Notes under the pieces: model-generated
The model's database searches: none
What the model was told of the DNA's origin: nothing
The model's input: only the letters and a program-made list of their open reading frames with translations
Translations under genes and position numbers: made by a program
In this document: piece by piece, positions 1 to 8,622 of the stretch
Numbering within the stretch: position 1 is the stretch's first letter
Layout: each line of letters begins with the position of its first letter
Source of the DNA: CAZHHH01 sp052400685
Lineage (GTDB): Bacteria > Bacteroidota > Bacteroidia > Bacteroidales > Marinilabiliaceae
Length of the DNA stretch: 64,000 nt
Strand: one strand, 5' to 3'
NCBI GenBank assembly: GCA_052400685.1
Contig: JBQTGJ010000004.1

Positions 1-1
1 T

Positions 2-1933
2 GAAAACGACATCAACCTATATATCATCAACGCCACTAAAATTGCAGAAGAAATAGGATTGGGAAATCGTACCAATACCATTATGCAATCTGCCTTCTTC
101 AAAATTTCAGGTGTAATTCCTTACGATCAGGCTGTTGACCAAATGAAAAAATTTGTTATCAAATCATTTGGCAAAAAAGGAGAAGATGTTGTTCGCATGA
201 ACCATCAAGCTATCGACCGTGGTGCTGAAATCACCAAAATAGACGTTCCTGCTGAATGGGCCAAGTTATCGGACGAAGTCGTTGTGGAAAACAAAAAACT
301 GCCAGACTTCATCAAAAATATCGTCAATCCCATGAATGCACAAAAAGGGGATGACCTTCCGGTAAGTGCTTTCATTGGCCGCGAAGATGGTACATTTCCT
401 GCCGGAACTGCCGCTTACGAAAAACGCGGTGTTGCCGTAAATGTACCGGAATGGCAAAGCGAAAATTGTATCCAATGTAACCAGTGCTCTTACGTTTGTC
501 CTCATGCCGCAATTCGCCCATTCTTATTAGACGAAGATGAAGTTGCCGGATTACCAGAAGGTTCTACAACCATCAAACCAAACGGTAAGAATTTCGATGG
601 TTTGCATTTTAAAATTCAGGTTAGCGTACTTGACTGTACCGGTTGCGGAAACTGTGCAGAAGTTTGTCCGTCAAAAGAAAAAGCTCTGATCATGAAGCCA
701 CTTGAGAGTCAAATGGCCGAAGCTGACAGATGGGAATATATGTCAACAAAGGTAACCATCAAGGATACCGTTGTTCCAAAAGACATGAACGTGAAAAATT
801 CTCAATTTGCTCAACCATTATTTGAGTTTTCAGGTGCATGTGCAGGTTGCGGTGAAACACCTTATCTGAAACTGATAACCCAATTATATGGTGATCGTAT
901 GATGATAGCCAATGCCACCGGCTGTTCTTCAATCTATGGCGGTTCTGCACCATCAACCCCATATACAACCAACGCAAACGGTTGTGGCCCATCATGGGCC
1001 AACTCATTGTTCGAAGACAATGCTGAATATGGATTAGGTATGGCTACTGCCGTTGAAAAAATGCGTGATCGCGTTGAACTAAAAATGCGCGCCGCTATCA
1101 ACGAGGTAAAACCTGCCACCAAAGCAGCATTCGAAGCATGGTTAGAAGCCAAAGACGATGGCAGCAAAACTCAGGCTGTTTCAAAATCGGTACTTAAAGC
1201 CCTCGAAAACGAAACCCATTCAGTGGCCAGCGAAATTCTTGAGCTGAAAGATCATCTGGTAAAAAAATCTGTTTGGATATTTGGCGGTGACGGATGGGCT
1301 TATGATATCGGTTACGGCGGTTTAGATCATGTCATTGCCAGCGGCAAAGACATAAACATAATGGTTTTAGATACTGAAGTTTACTCCAACACTGGAGGAC
1401 AGGCTTCTAAATCAACTCCCGTTGGTGCTGTAGCCAAATTTGCTGCATCAGGTAAAAAAATCCGTAAAAAAGATTTAGGGCTGATGGCAACCACTTATGG
1501 ATACGTTTATGTAGCCCAGGTTTCAATGGGTGCCAGCCAAACTCAATACTTCAAAGCTTTGAAGGAAGCAGAAGCATATCCCGGACCTTCACTTATTATT
1601 GCCTATTCACCATGTATCAATCACGGTTTAAGAAGTGGTATGGGCAATTCACAACTGGAAGGTAAAAAAGCCGTTGAGTGTGGTTACTGGCATCTGTACC
1701 GCTTCAACCCAATGCTGGAAGAACAAGGTAAAAATCCGTTTGTATTGGATTCAAAAGAACCTGACTGGAGCAAATTCCAGGGCTTCCTTAAAGGTGAAGT
1801 ACGTTACACTTCTCTGTTGAAAACATTCCCCGAACAAGCCAAGGAATTATTCGTTGCGGCTGAAGGAAATGCCAAATGGCGTTACAACACCTATAAACGT
1901 TTCTCTGAAATGACTTATGCGCCTGCCGAATAA
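2..1933 (+). CDS. nifJ: Pyruvate:ferredoxin (flavodoxin) oxidoreductase, C-terminal part (5' end outside window)
   Basis: Oxidatively decarboxylates pyruvate to acetyl-CoA and CO2, passing electrons to ferredoxin or flavodoxin in the cytoplasm. The reading frame is open from base 2, and residues before the first internal ATG (NATKIAEEIGLGNR) already match the family, so this is a window truncation, not a short gene. About 643 residues are visible of a usual ~1180. They carry two 4Fe-4S clusters of the ferredoxin domain (CIQCNQCSYVCP near base 467 and CTGCGNCAEVCP near base 635), a further CAGCGE cluster-type motif near base 840, and the thiamine-diphosphate domain (GGDGWAYDIGYGG near base 1285, then DTEVYSNTGGQASKSTP). 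It stands alone with its own terminator. With the dikinase downstream it points to anaerobic pyruvate metabolism. Confidence 0.97.
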   Translation, partial: ENDINLYIINATKIAEEIGLGNRTNTIMQSAFFKISGVIPYDQAVDQMKKFVIKSFGKKGEDVVRMNHQAIDRGAEITKIDVPAEWAKLSDEVVVENKKLPDFIKNIVNPMNAQKGDDLPVSAFIGREDGTFPAGTAAYEKRGVAVNVPEWQSENCIQCNQCSYVCPHAAIRPFLLDEDEVAGLPEGSTTIKPNGKNFDGLHFKIQVSVLDCTGCGNCAEVCPSKEKALIMKPLESQMAEADRWEYMSTKVTIKDTVVPKDMNVKNSQFAQPLFEFSGACAGCGETPYLKLITQLYGDRMMIANATGCSSIYGGSAPSTPYTTNANGCGPSWANSLFEDNAEYGLGMATAVEKMRDRVELKMRAAINEVKPATKAAFEAWLEAKDDGSKTQAVSKSVLKALENETHSVASEILELKDHLVKKSVWIFGGDGWAYDIGYGGLDHVIASGKDINIMVLDTEVYSNTGGQASKSTPVGAVAKFAASGKKIRKKDLGLMATTYGYVYVAQVSMGASQTQYFKALKEAEAYPGPSLIIAYSPCINHGLRSGMGNSQLEGKKAVECGYWHLYRFNPMLEEQGKNPFVLDSKEPDWSKFQGFLKGEVRYTSLLKTFPEQAKELFVAAEGNAKWRYNTYKRFSEMTYAPAE

Positions 1934-1954
1934 TTTTATTTATTCATTAAATTT

Positions 1955-1988
1955 AAAAGAGGCTGCCTTTAAAGGCAGCCTCTTTTTT
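1955..1988 (+). terminator. Rho-independent terminator of nifJ
   Basis: The arms AGAGGCTGCCTTT and AAAGGCAGCCTCT form an almost loop-free GC-rich hairpin followed by a T run, 22 bases after the nifJ stop. Confidence 0.93.
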
Positions 1989-2099
1989 GCTATTCCAAAA
2001 TCCGAAATAGGTAATAAAACAAGGCGATTAAAATTCATACACCATTTTTTACCCACAGATAAAATTTGTTTTCAAAGTCTGTAAAATAAGGTCATTCAC

Positions 2100-2262
2100 C
2101 ATTAACGAAGGCTGATCTGCGTTCCTTTAACAAATAGACAAAATCAAAAAACAGAGATCTCAAAAACAAAATACTACAACAGTCAACGCCTGTCTTCCGA
2201 GCTGCATATGCTTTGAATTTTAACGTTCCGGTTCAAATGCCTGACTTTATATGCAGGCACTA
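2100..2262 (+). repeat. Dispersed intergenic element, copy A (diverged)
   Basis: The right half aligns with copy B at 8397-8540: GAGCTGCATATGCTTTGAATTTTAACG, then a TTCAAATGCCTGACTTTA-like stretch, ending in GCAGGCACTAA. The left half is weaker (GATCTGCGTTCC near 2113). The terminal CACTAA supplies, on the minus strand, the TAG stop of the FkbM-like gene. No other feature was seen in the 1989-2259 gap. Confidence 0.55.
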
Positions 2263-2970
2263 ATTCATGCCTGACGCATTATAAACAAACGAAACTTCCT
2301 GCATGGAGTCTGACACCGCAAACAACTGGTATCCACTCTGCTGTAGTCTGTCCACAGCCATCCGTGAACAATCGCGTCCTTCGGGCATAAGCCGGTCATG
2401 AAATTCGATCAACAGCTGCGCCGGAAAAATTTTCTGATCCAACATCGCATTCAAAACATCATATTCGGCACCTTCTATATCCATTTTCAAAACATCTATT
2501 TTATCATGATGTAGCATGGCCATTACATCTTGCAATGATTGCATCTCCACTTCAACATTAACATTAGCATTAACGTTCGACTGAGTCACCATACTGCCTG
2601 ACACATGCTCAGGATTAAGGGGTAAATAAAATAAGGTAGTACCCGTGTCTCGGGCCAAACCGTATTCATAAAAATGAAACTCACCGGGTAATTGTTGCTG
2701 TCGTACCCATTGAACCGAAGCAGGTGTTGGGTCAAAACCATAAACCTGACATCCAAACTTTTGAATAAGACCCAAATCGAAACTAACATCTCTTCCTATT
2801 CCAAAGGAATAAACAACAGACGCCGGTCCTATAAAATCAGACGCCACATAAAAACCGCCATATTGGTTTCCAACCCACTCTTTTTTTACCCTCCGCGTAA
2901 CTTTTAGATGAGATGCCTCTCCGGTCAACCTCATCTTAATATTTTTTAACTTGGCTATTATAGAATTCAT
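2260..2970 (-). CDS. FkbM family methyltransferase
   Basis: A 236-residue protein of the FkbM family, SAM-dependent methyltransferases that often O-methylate sugars or polyketides. The nucleotide-binding fold is visible as VVYSFGIGRDVSFD (about residues 52-65) with the acidic GFDPTP. The family signature IDVLKMDIEGAEYDVL lies near residues 160-175, followed by LLIEFHDRL. There is no signal peptide, so it is probably cytoplasmic. It stands alone between oppositely oriented genes and no glycan cluster is nearby, so its substrate cannot be stated. Its stop codon lies inside the end of a dispersed repeat. A TAATTTTG box at 2989-2996 (minus strand) is a plausible -7 element just upstream of the start. 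Confidence 0.9.
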   Translation of the reverse strand: MNSIIAKLKNIKMRLTGEASHLKVTRRVKKEWVGNQYGGFYVASDFIGPASVVYSFGIGRDVSFDLGLIQKFGCQVYGFDPTPASVQWVRQQQLPGEFHFYEYGLARDTGTTLFYLPLNPEHVSGSMVTQSNVNANVNVEVEMQSLQDVMAMLHHDKIDVLKMDIEGAEYDVLNAMLDQKIFPAQLLIEFHDRLMPEGRDCSRMAVDRLQQSGYQLFAVSDSMQEVSFVYNASGMN

Positions 2971-3117
2971 ATCATATTACAATCTTCTCAAAATTAAACA
3001 AACCTGTTGACTTATGACGCATTACTCTTAGTCTTTTCATAACTTTAATGAACCAAACATTCATCTAGCTTGTTAAATAATGAAAACAAAAACAGATTAA
3101 CATTTAAAACACTTACC

Positions 3118-4128
3118 ATGGACCTTACCACCAATTATCTGGGATTAAAATTAAAAAACCCCTTAATTATAGGGGCTTCCAACCTCGCAAAAGATCTAAA
3201 CAAAGCCATTGAGTTGGAAAAAGCAGGCGCGGCAGCCATTGTATATAAATCATTATTTGAAGAACAGCTTCATTTAGAAGCTGCGGAACTGGAAGACGAC
3301 CGACATCAATACGATGACCGCAATGCGGAGATGATAAATCTCTTCCCTGATACGGCATACGCCGGACCAAATCTTCATCTTACAGAGCTGAAGGAACTGA
3401 AACAATCAGTTTCAATACCCGTTATTGGGAGCCTTAACTGTCTGTATAACGAGAGTTGGGAAGAATACGCAATCAATCTGGCTAACACCGGAATTGACGC
3501 ATTGGAATTAAACTTTTATTCAACCGTATCGTCCGCAGAAAAAAGCTCTGTCCAAATAGAAACAGAACAAATTGAAACCTTACGAAAAGTAAAAAAAGCA
3601 ATAAAAATCCCCGTATCTGTAAAATTAAGTCCTCACTACACAAATCCGCTCGCCTTTATATCGCAACTGGATAAATCAGGCGCAGATGGGCTGGTCCTTT
3701 TTAACCGACTCTTTCAACCCTTCATCGACATCAAAAATGAAAAGCTGGTAATGCCTTACAATTTAAGTCAACGAGGAGACAGCCGATTATCATTACGTTT
3801 CATGGGGTTGCTTTCCGGCGAAACAAAAGGTTCTCTTTGTGCTAATACCGGTATTTTATCTGGCGAAGATATGATAGCATCCATTCTTGCTGGCGCTGAT
3901 GCAGTTCAGGTGGTTAGTACAGTGTATCAAAACGGCATTAATCAAATCGGTAAAATGCTTGATGAATTAGCACTCTTTATGAAAGGGAAAAAATATGAGT
4001 CGGTATCTGAATTCAAAGGCAAACTCTCAAGAGCCAGTTTAAAAATGCCATACGCCTACCAAAGAGCTCAATATGTCGACTTCCTAATGAAATCGGACAA
4101 TTACAACAATAAATACCCCGTTCACTAA
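3118..4128 (+). CDS. Dihydroorotate dehydrogenase-like flavoprotein
   Basis: A FMN-binding TIM-barrel protein related to dihydroorotate/dihydropyrimidine dehydrogenases. The start is the ATG giving MDLTTNYLGLKLKNPLIIGA; a longer frame from a TTG at 3070 adds 16 residues unlike the family and is rejected. N-terminal LKNPLIIGASNLAKD, central ALELNFY and VSVKLSPHY, and a C-terminal phosphate-binding part (LCANTGILSGEDMIASILAGADAVQVVST, split here across residues about 245-275) fit the family. The usual PyrD catalytic segment is not obvious, so true dihydroorotate oxidation is unproven. The last seven codons form one arm of the transcription terminator. Confidence 0.85.
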   Translation: MDLTTNYLGLKLKNPLIIGASNLAKDLNKAIELEKAGAAAIVYKSLFEEQLHLEAAELEDDRHQYDDRNAEMINLFPDTAYAGPNLHLTELKELKQSVSIPVIGSLNCLYNESWEEYAINLANTGIDALELNFYSTVSSAEKSSVQIETEQIETLRKVKKAIKIPVSVKLSPHYTNPLAFISQLDKSGADGLVLFNRLFQPFIDIKNEKLVMPYNLSQRGDSRLSLRFMGLLSGETKGSLCANTGILSGEDMIASILAGADAVQVVSTVYQNGINQIGKMLDELALFMKGKKYESVSEFKGKLSRASLKMPYAYQRAQYVDFLMKSDNYNNKYPVH

Positions 4129-4142
4129 CGGGGTATTTATTG
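4107..4142 (+). terminator. Terminator hairpin overlapping the 3' end of the DHOD-like gene
   Basis: A perfect 16-bp stem: CAATAAATACCCCGTT at 4107-4122 pairs with AACGGGGTATTTATTG at 4127-4142 around the 4-base loop CACT. The stop codon TAA (4126-4128) straddles the loop and right arm, so the left arm encodes NNKYPV. Only a short T-rich tail follows, and the stem is symmetric, so it could act on either strand. Confidence 0.8.
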
Positions 4143-4145
4143 TTA

Positions 4146-4270
4146 TAGTGTCACCAGAGAAATGCGATTTTCTTAGTTACACTTACTTTTAAAATAGCCA
4201 TTTACTCTGAATACACCCAAATTCCCCGAACTTCACAAGCTTCAAAAACAAAGCTTTCTTATCTGCCGTA
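4146..4270 (+). repeat. Dispersed intergenic element, copy G (diverged)
   Basis: It shares GCCATTTACTC, a middle part resembling ACACCCAAATTCC, and CACAAGCTTCAAAAACAAAGC followed by TTCTTATCTG with the other copies, especially 39190-39310 and 46073-46160. It sits in the 405-base gap before ppdK. The rest of that gap is AT-rich, with a weak -7-like CATCTTTG at 4476-4483. Confidence 0.5.
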
Positions 4271-4533
4271 AAAATTTTCGGACAAACAATAAAGAAAAAT
4301 TAACAACATTTAAAGAAACACAGACAAACTATTGCGAATAACGGCTCATACGAAATAAAAAGACAAGCATGAAAACGCCAAAAACAGACACTTAAAACAG
4401 AAAACTGTAAATTATAACAAAAAAATCATCTTCGAAATACCCTACCAAAAGAATTAAAAAAAATTAAAAAATGAACATCTTTGTAACAACAGAGAATTTT
4501 TAAGTAATAGCATCAAGAACAAAACAAAAAACT

Positions 4534-7239
4534 ATGAACAAAAAACGTGTTTACTCCTTCGGGAATGGCAACGCCGAAGGAAAAGCAGATATGAAAAATC
4601 TGCTGGGAGGAAAAGGAGCCAATCTGGCGGAAATGAACCTCATAGGCGTTCCTGTACCTCCAGGATTCACTATTACAACCGAAGTTTGTACCGAATACAA
4701 TGAGCTAGGTAAAAAACCTGTGGTTGAGCTATTAAAACCTGAGGTTGAAGCAGCCATTCATAATATAGAAAGACTCACATCAACAAAATTTGGCGATGCT
4801 CAAAATCCCCTTCTGGTATCTGTTCGATCAGGCGCGCGCGCATCAATGCCTGGTATGATGGATACCATCCTCAACCTTGGGCTAAACGATGAAGCAGTCG
4901 CCGGCATAGCCAAAAAATCAGGTAATGAATGGTTTGCGTGGGACTCATACCGTCGTTTTGTTCAAATGTACGGCGATGTTGTTTTGGGCATGAAAACAGA
5001 ATCCAAAGACGAAATCGACCCCTTTGAAAAAATAATGGAAGCCGTTAAAGAAGTCAAAGGAATCAATCTGGACACCGAGCTAACGGTAGAAGATCTGAAA
5101 GATTTGGTTAAACGTTTCAAAAAGGCCGTAAAAGAACAGACAGGCAAAGACTTTCCTACTAGCGCCTGGGATCAACTTTGGGGCGCCATTATTGCAGTAT
5201 TCGACAGTTGGCAAAATACCCGGGCCATCTATTACCGTCGTTTAAACAACATCCCTGATGAATGGGGCACTGCAGTTAACGTTCAAGCCATGGTTTTTGG
5301 AAATATGGGTAACACCTCAGCCACTGGCGTCGCATTTACCCGTGATGCCGCTACCGGCGAAAATCTTTTCAACGGCGAATATCTGATTAATGCACAAGGT
5401 GAAGACGTTGTGGCAGGGGTACGTACCCCACAGGAAATAACCCTTGAAGGAAGTCGTCGCTGGGCTAATCTCCAAAACATACCCGAAAATGAACGCGCCA
5501 CAAAATATCCTTCGCTGGAAGAAACCATGCCGGTATTATTCAAAGAACTGAATAGTGTTCAGCAAAAACTTGAAGACCACTACAAAGACATGCAGGACAT
5601 GGAATTCACCATACAGGAAGGGAAACTATGGCTGTTGCAAACCCGCAACGGAAAACGAACCGGTGCAGCCATGGTTAAAATAGCCATGGACCTGCTTCGC
5701 GAAAAAACAATTGATGAAAAAACTGCCTTACTTCGTCTGGAACCAAACAAACTGGACGAACTATTACACCCTGTTTTTGACAGCGTAGCCATCCGTTCGG
5801 CCAATGTACTTGCCAAAGGACTACCAGCCTCACCCGGCGCTGCCACGGGCCAAATCGTATTCTTTGCCGACGAAGCGGGCAATTACGAGAACTCCATTCT
5901 GGTTCGCATTGAAACGTCACCCGAAGATCTGGAAGGCATGAACGTAGCACGCGGCATTTTAACAGCTCGCGGCGGCATGACCTCTCATGCAGCAGTCGTG
6001 GCTCGTGGAATGGGAAAATGCTGCGTTTCAGGGGCAGGATCTTTACGCGTCAACTACAAAACACGTACTGTAACCATTGGCGATATAACATTAAACGAAG
6101 GCGATTGGATTTCGTTGAATGGAAGCACAGGAGAAGTTTATGAAGACAAAGTGATGACGCGCAAACCTGATATGAGCGGAGACTTTGGCCTTATCATGGA
6201 AATGTCGGACAAATTCACGCGCATGAACGTTCGAACAAATGCAGACACTCCCAAAGATGCTAAAACAGCCCGCGAGTACGGGGCCAAAGGTATTGGTTTG
6301 TGTCGCACAGAACATATGTTCTTCGAAGGCTCCCGCATCAAAGCCATGCGCGAAATGATTCTGGCCAGCACCACGACGGGTCGTAAAAAAGCCCTGGCCA
6401 AACTGCTGCCGTATCAACGCGAAGACTTTGAAGGCATATTAGAAGCCATGGCCGGATACGGCGTTACCATTCGCCTGCTTGACCCGCCACTGCACGAATT
6501 TGTGCCTCACCAATTGGCAACGCAAAAAGAGCTGGCCGACGAAATGGGCATTTCACTGGACATGGTTAAAGCCAAAGTCGCCGAACTGGAAGAATTCAAC
6601 CCTATGTTAGGACATCGTGGCTGTCGTTTGGGCAACACTTATCCCGAAATTACAGAAATGCAGGCACGTGCCATCATCGAAGCAGCCTTAAACCTAAAAA
6701 GCAAAGGCATTGATGCTCGTCCTGAAATTATGGTTCCCTTGGTAGGCACCATCAAAGAATTCGAGATACAGGCCGAAATCATCCATAAAACAGCCAAAAA
6801 AGTATTTGAAGAACGCAACGATTCCATCCACTACCAGGTTGGAACCATGATTGAGATCCCTCGTGCAGCATTAACGGCCGATCTGATTGCGCGTGAAGCC
6901 GACTTTTTCTCTTTTGGTACCAATGATCTGACTCAGATGACATTTGGTTACTCCCGCGATGATGCCGGCTCATTTCTACCTATTTACATCAACAAAGGCA
7001 TTCTTAAAAACGATCCATTTCAGGTTTTGGATCAGGATGGTGTTGGTTTATTGGTAAAAATGGGTACCGAAAAAGGACGTTCGGCCAAACCTGATTTAAA
7101 AGTGGGTATTTGTGGTGAACATGGCGGCGAACCATCGTCCGTCGAATTTTGCCATAACGTTGGCATGAACTACGTCAGCTGTTCACCGTTCAGAGTCCCC
7201 ATTGCCCGTCTGGCCGCTGCTCAGGCTGCCATTCGTTAA
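4534..7239 (+). CDS. ppdK: Pyruvate, phosphate dikinase
   Basis: Interconverts pyruvate, ATP and phosphate with phosphoenolpyruvate, AMP and pyrophosphate in the cytoplasm. In anaerobes it can serve glycolysis or gluconeogenesis. At 901 residues it is full length. The N-terminal ATP-grasp domain begins GGKGANLAEM (residues 25-34). The mobile phosphohistidine domain has GGMTSHAAVVARGMG with the catalytic His near residue 485. The C-terminal PEP-binding barrel ends with GICGEHGGEPSSVEFC, catalytic Cys near residue 860. It is monocistronic, with a 405-base upstream gap and its own terminator. With nifJ and mdh it makes a coherent pyruvate/PEP/C4 set. Confidence 0.98.
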   Translation: MNKKRVYSFGNGNAEGKADMKNLLGGKGANLAEMNLIGVPVPPGFTITTEVCTEYNELGKKPVVELLKPEVEAAIHNIERLTSTKFGDAQNPLLVSVRSGARASMPGMMDTILNLGLNDEAVAGIAKKSGNEWFAWDSYRRFVQMYGDVVLGMKTESKDEIDPFEKIMEAVKEVKGINLDTELTVEDLKDLVKRFKKAVKEQTGKDFPTSAWDQLWGAIIAVFDSWQNTRAIYYRRLNNIPDEWGTAVNVQAMVFGNMGNTSATGVAFTRDAATGENLFNGEYLINAQGEDVVAGVRTPQEITLEGSRRWANLQNIPENERATKYPSLEETMPVLFKELNSVQQKLEDHYKDMQDMEFTIQEGKLWLLQTRNGKRTGAAMVKIAMDLLREKTIDEKTALLRLEPNKLDELLHPVFDSVAIRSANVLAKGLPASPGAATGQIVFFADEAGNYENSILVRIETSPEDLEGMNVARGILTARGGMTSHAAVVARGMGKCCVSGAGSLRVNYKTRTVTIGDITLNEGDWISLNGSTGEVYEDKVMTRKPDMSGDFGLIMEMSDKFTRMNVRTNADTPKDAKTAREYGAKGIGLCRTEHMFFEGSRIKAMREMILASTTTGRKKALAKLLPYQREDFEGILEAMAGYGVTIRLLDPPLHEFVPHQLATQKELADEMGISLDMVKAKVAELEEFNPMLGHRGCRLGNTYPEITEMQARAIIEAALNLKSKGIDARPEIMVPLVGTIKEFEIQAEIIHKTAKKVFEERNDSIHYQVGTMIEIPRAALTADLIAREADFFSFGTNDLTQMTFGYSRDDAGSFLPIYINKGILKNDPFQVLDQDGVGLLVKMGTEKGRSAKPDLKVGICGEHGGEPSSVEFCHNVGMNYVSCSPFRVPIARLAAAQAAIR

Positions 7240-7261
7240 TTATTACAAACAGACTAATCAC

Positions 7262-7293
7262 AAAGCCATTTCCCGACGGGGAAATGGCTTTTG
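7262..7293 (+). terminator. Terminator of ppdK
   Basis: AAAGCCATTTCCC pairs with GGGAAATGGCTTT around GACG, followed by TTGGTTT, 22 bases after the ppdK stop. Confidence 0.9.
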
Positions 7294-7338
7294 GTTTAAA
7301 TGAACAATCGTAAAAAATAAGATATTCAATTTTTTATG

Positions 7339-7346
7339 TAATTTTG
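7339..7346 (+). promoter_or_regulatory. Bacteroidota-type -7 box upstream of ruvX
   Basis: TAATTTTG matches TAnnTTTG and lies 20 bases before the TTG start, so the predicted leader is only about a dozen bases. No convincing -33 TTG is present. Confidence 0.5.
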
Positions 7347-7365
7347 TCTTCTAAAAAAAACAATA

Positions 7366-7791
7366 TTGGCACGTATATTAGCTTTCGACGTAGGGAAAAA
7401 AAAAGTAGGGATTGCAGTTACCGACAATTCACAAATAATCCCCAATGGACTTTCAACCCTTAAAATAGCAGAAGTTCTACCGTTTATAAAAAATTATCTG
7501 ACCACCGAACAAGTAGAATGTTTCGTTGTCGGTTTTGCGCGACAAACCGATGGGCAGGAATCGGAATCCATGAAATACATCCGTCCGTTTGCTCAAAGTC
7601 TGAAAAACAAATTTCCACATATACCTGTTGTTTGGATAGATGAACGTTTTACCAGCCAAATCGCTTTTCAAACAATGATTGATGCAGGGCTAAAAAAAAT
7701 GGCGCGAAGAAATAAAGAACTGGTCGACAAAATCAGCGCCACAATTATACTGCAATCCTATCTGGAAAACCGAAGCATGGGACGTTCATAA
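7366..7791 (+). CDS. ruvX: Putative pre-16S rRNA nuclease (YqgF/RuvX family)
   Basis: A 141-residue RNase H-like protein of the YqgF family, which in other bacteria trims the 5' end of pre-16S rRNA. The N terminus ILAFDVGKKKVGIAVTD carries the first acidic residue of the fold. VECFVVGFARQTDG and the C-terminal VVWIDERFTSQIA follow, with the typical DERFTS motif. The best start is the TTG at 7366, which begins exactly at the conserved MARILAFD; the next Met (about residue 68) would remove the fold. It leads a plus-strand series with def 53 bases downstream. Confidence 0.92.
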   Translation: MARILAFDVGKKKVGIAVTDNSQIIPNGLSTLKIAEVLPFIKNYLTTEQVECFVVGFARQTDGQESESMKYIRPFAQSLKNKFPHIPVVWIDERFTSQIAFQTMIDAGLKKMARRNKELVDKISATIILQSYLENRSMGRS

Positions 7792-7844
7792 AAGAAATTA
7801 CCCAACCTGACAAGTTAAATATTACAAAACAAAAATTTTCAATA

Positions 7845-8399
7845 ATGATTTATCCAATAGTTGTATATGGCAACGCAGTCCTCAGAAAACTATCAGAAGA
7901 CATTGATCCCGATTACGACAATATTCAAAAAATAATTGAAAATATGTGGGAAACCATGTATTCATCGGACGGTGTTGGGCTGGCAGCCCCACAAATTGGG
8001 TTGGCAATTCGACTGTTTGTCATCGATGGTAAAGATATGGCCAAAGAATTTCCTGAACTGGAAAATTTCAAACAAACCTTTATTAACGCCCAAATTATTG
8101 AACGCAACGATAACATGGAACGTGACTACGAAGGATGTCTCAGTCTTCCCGGCATTCGCGAAGAAGTTAGCCGCCCTGATCGAATTCGCATTCAATATGT
8201 CGACGCAGACTTTAACCCTCACGACGAAGTATATGAAGGTTTCGCAGCCCGAATTATTCAACACGAATACGATCATATTGAAGGCAAATTATTTATTGAC
8301 CATTTATCACCTCTTCGAAAAAGATTGATAAAAAGCAAGTTGAATGCCATTACGGTTGGCAAAGTCAACATTGATTATAAAATAAAATTACCTAAATAG
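7845..8399 (+). CDS. def: Peptide deformylase
   Basis: Removes the formyl group from the N-terminal methionine of new proteins; metal-dependent and cytoplasmic. The 184-residue sequence has all three family motifs: GVGLAAPQIG (residues 44-53), EGCLSLPG (about 101-108) with the metal-ligand Cys, and QHEYDHIEG (about 143-151) with two metal-ligand His and the catalytic Glu. It follows ruvX by 53 bases. Its stop TAG is the first three bases of dispersed element copy B, so the extreme 3' end of the gene was shaped by that element. Confidence 0.98.
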   Translation: MIYPIVVYGNAVLRKLSEDIDPDYDNIQKIIENMWETMYSSDGVGLAAPQIGLAIRLFVIDGKDMAKEFPELENFKQTFINAQIIERNDNMERDYEGCLSLPGIREEVSRPDRIRIQYVDADFNPHDEVYEGFAARIIQHEYDHIEGKLFIDHLSPLRKRLIKSKLNAITVGKVNIDYKIKLPK

Positions 8400-8540
8400 T
8401 GTCTGTCTATAAGGTTCAAATTCTGCGTTGCGCTTGTTCTCAAAATAATTATTTACTCCATTAAACTCACATTTTACGAGCTGCAAGCCTTAAATTTGAA
8501 CTTTAAAGCTCAAACGCCTGACTTTAAGGACAGGCACTAA
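8397..8540 (+). repeat. Dispersed intergenic element, copy B (most complete, with inverted ends)
   Basis: The left end is TAGTGTCTGTCTATAAGG. The right end, read on the minus strand, is TTAGTGCCTGTCCTTAAAG, giving imperfect terminal inverted repeats of about 16 bp. Inside are TTCTGCGTTGCGCTTG, ATTTACTCC, AAACTCACATTTTA and GCAAGCCTTAAATTTGAACTT. The left end overlaps the def stop codon. No reading frame is evident. Confidence 0.7.
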
Positions 8541-8622
8541 ACGGCCTCAACACAATCATCATAAAGGGTTGATTTTCACCGCTAAAAATTTTAATTTTAG
8601 TGGTAAATCCAACCCTTTTGTT

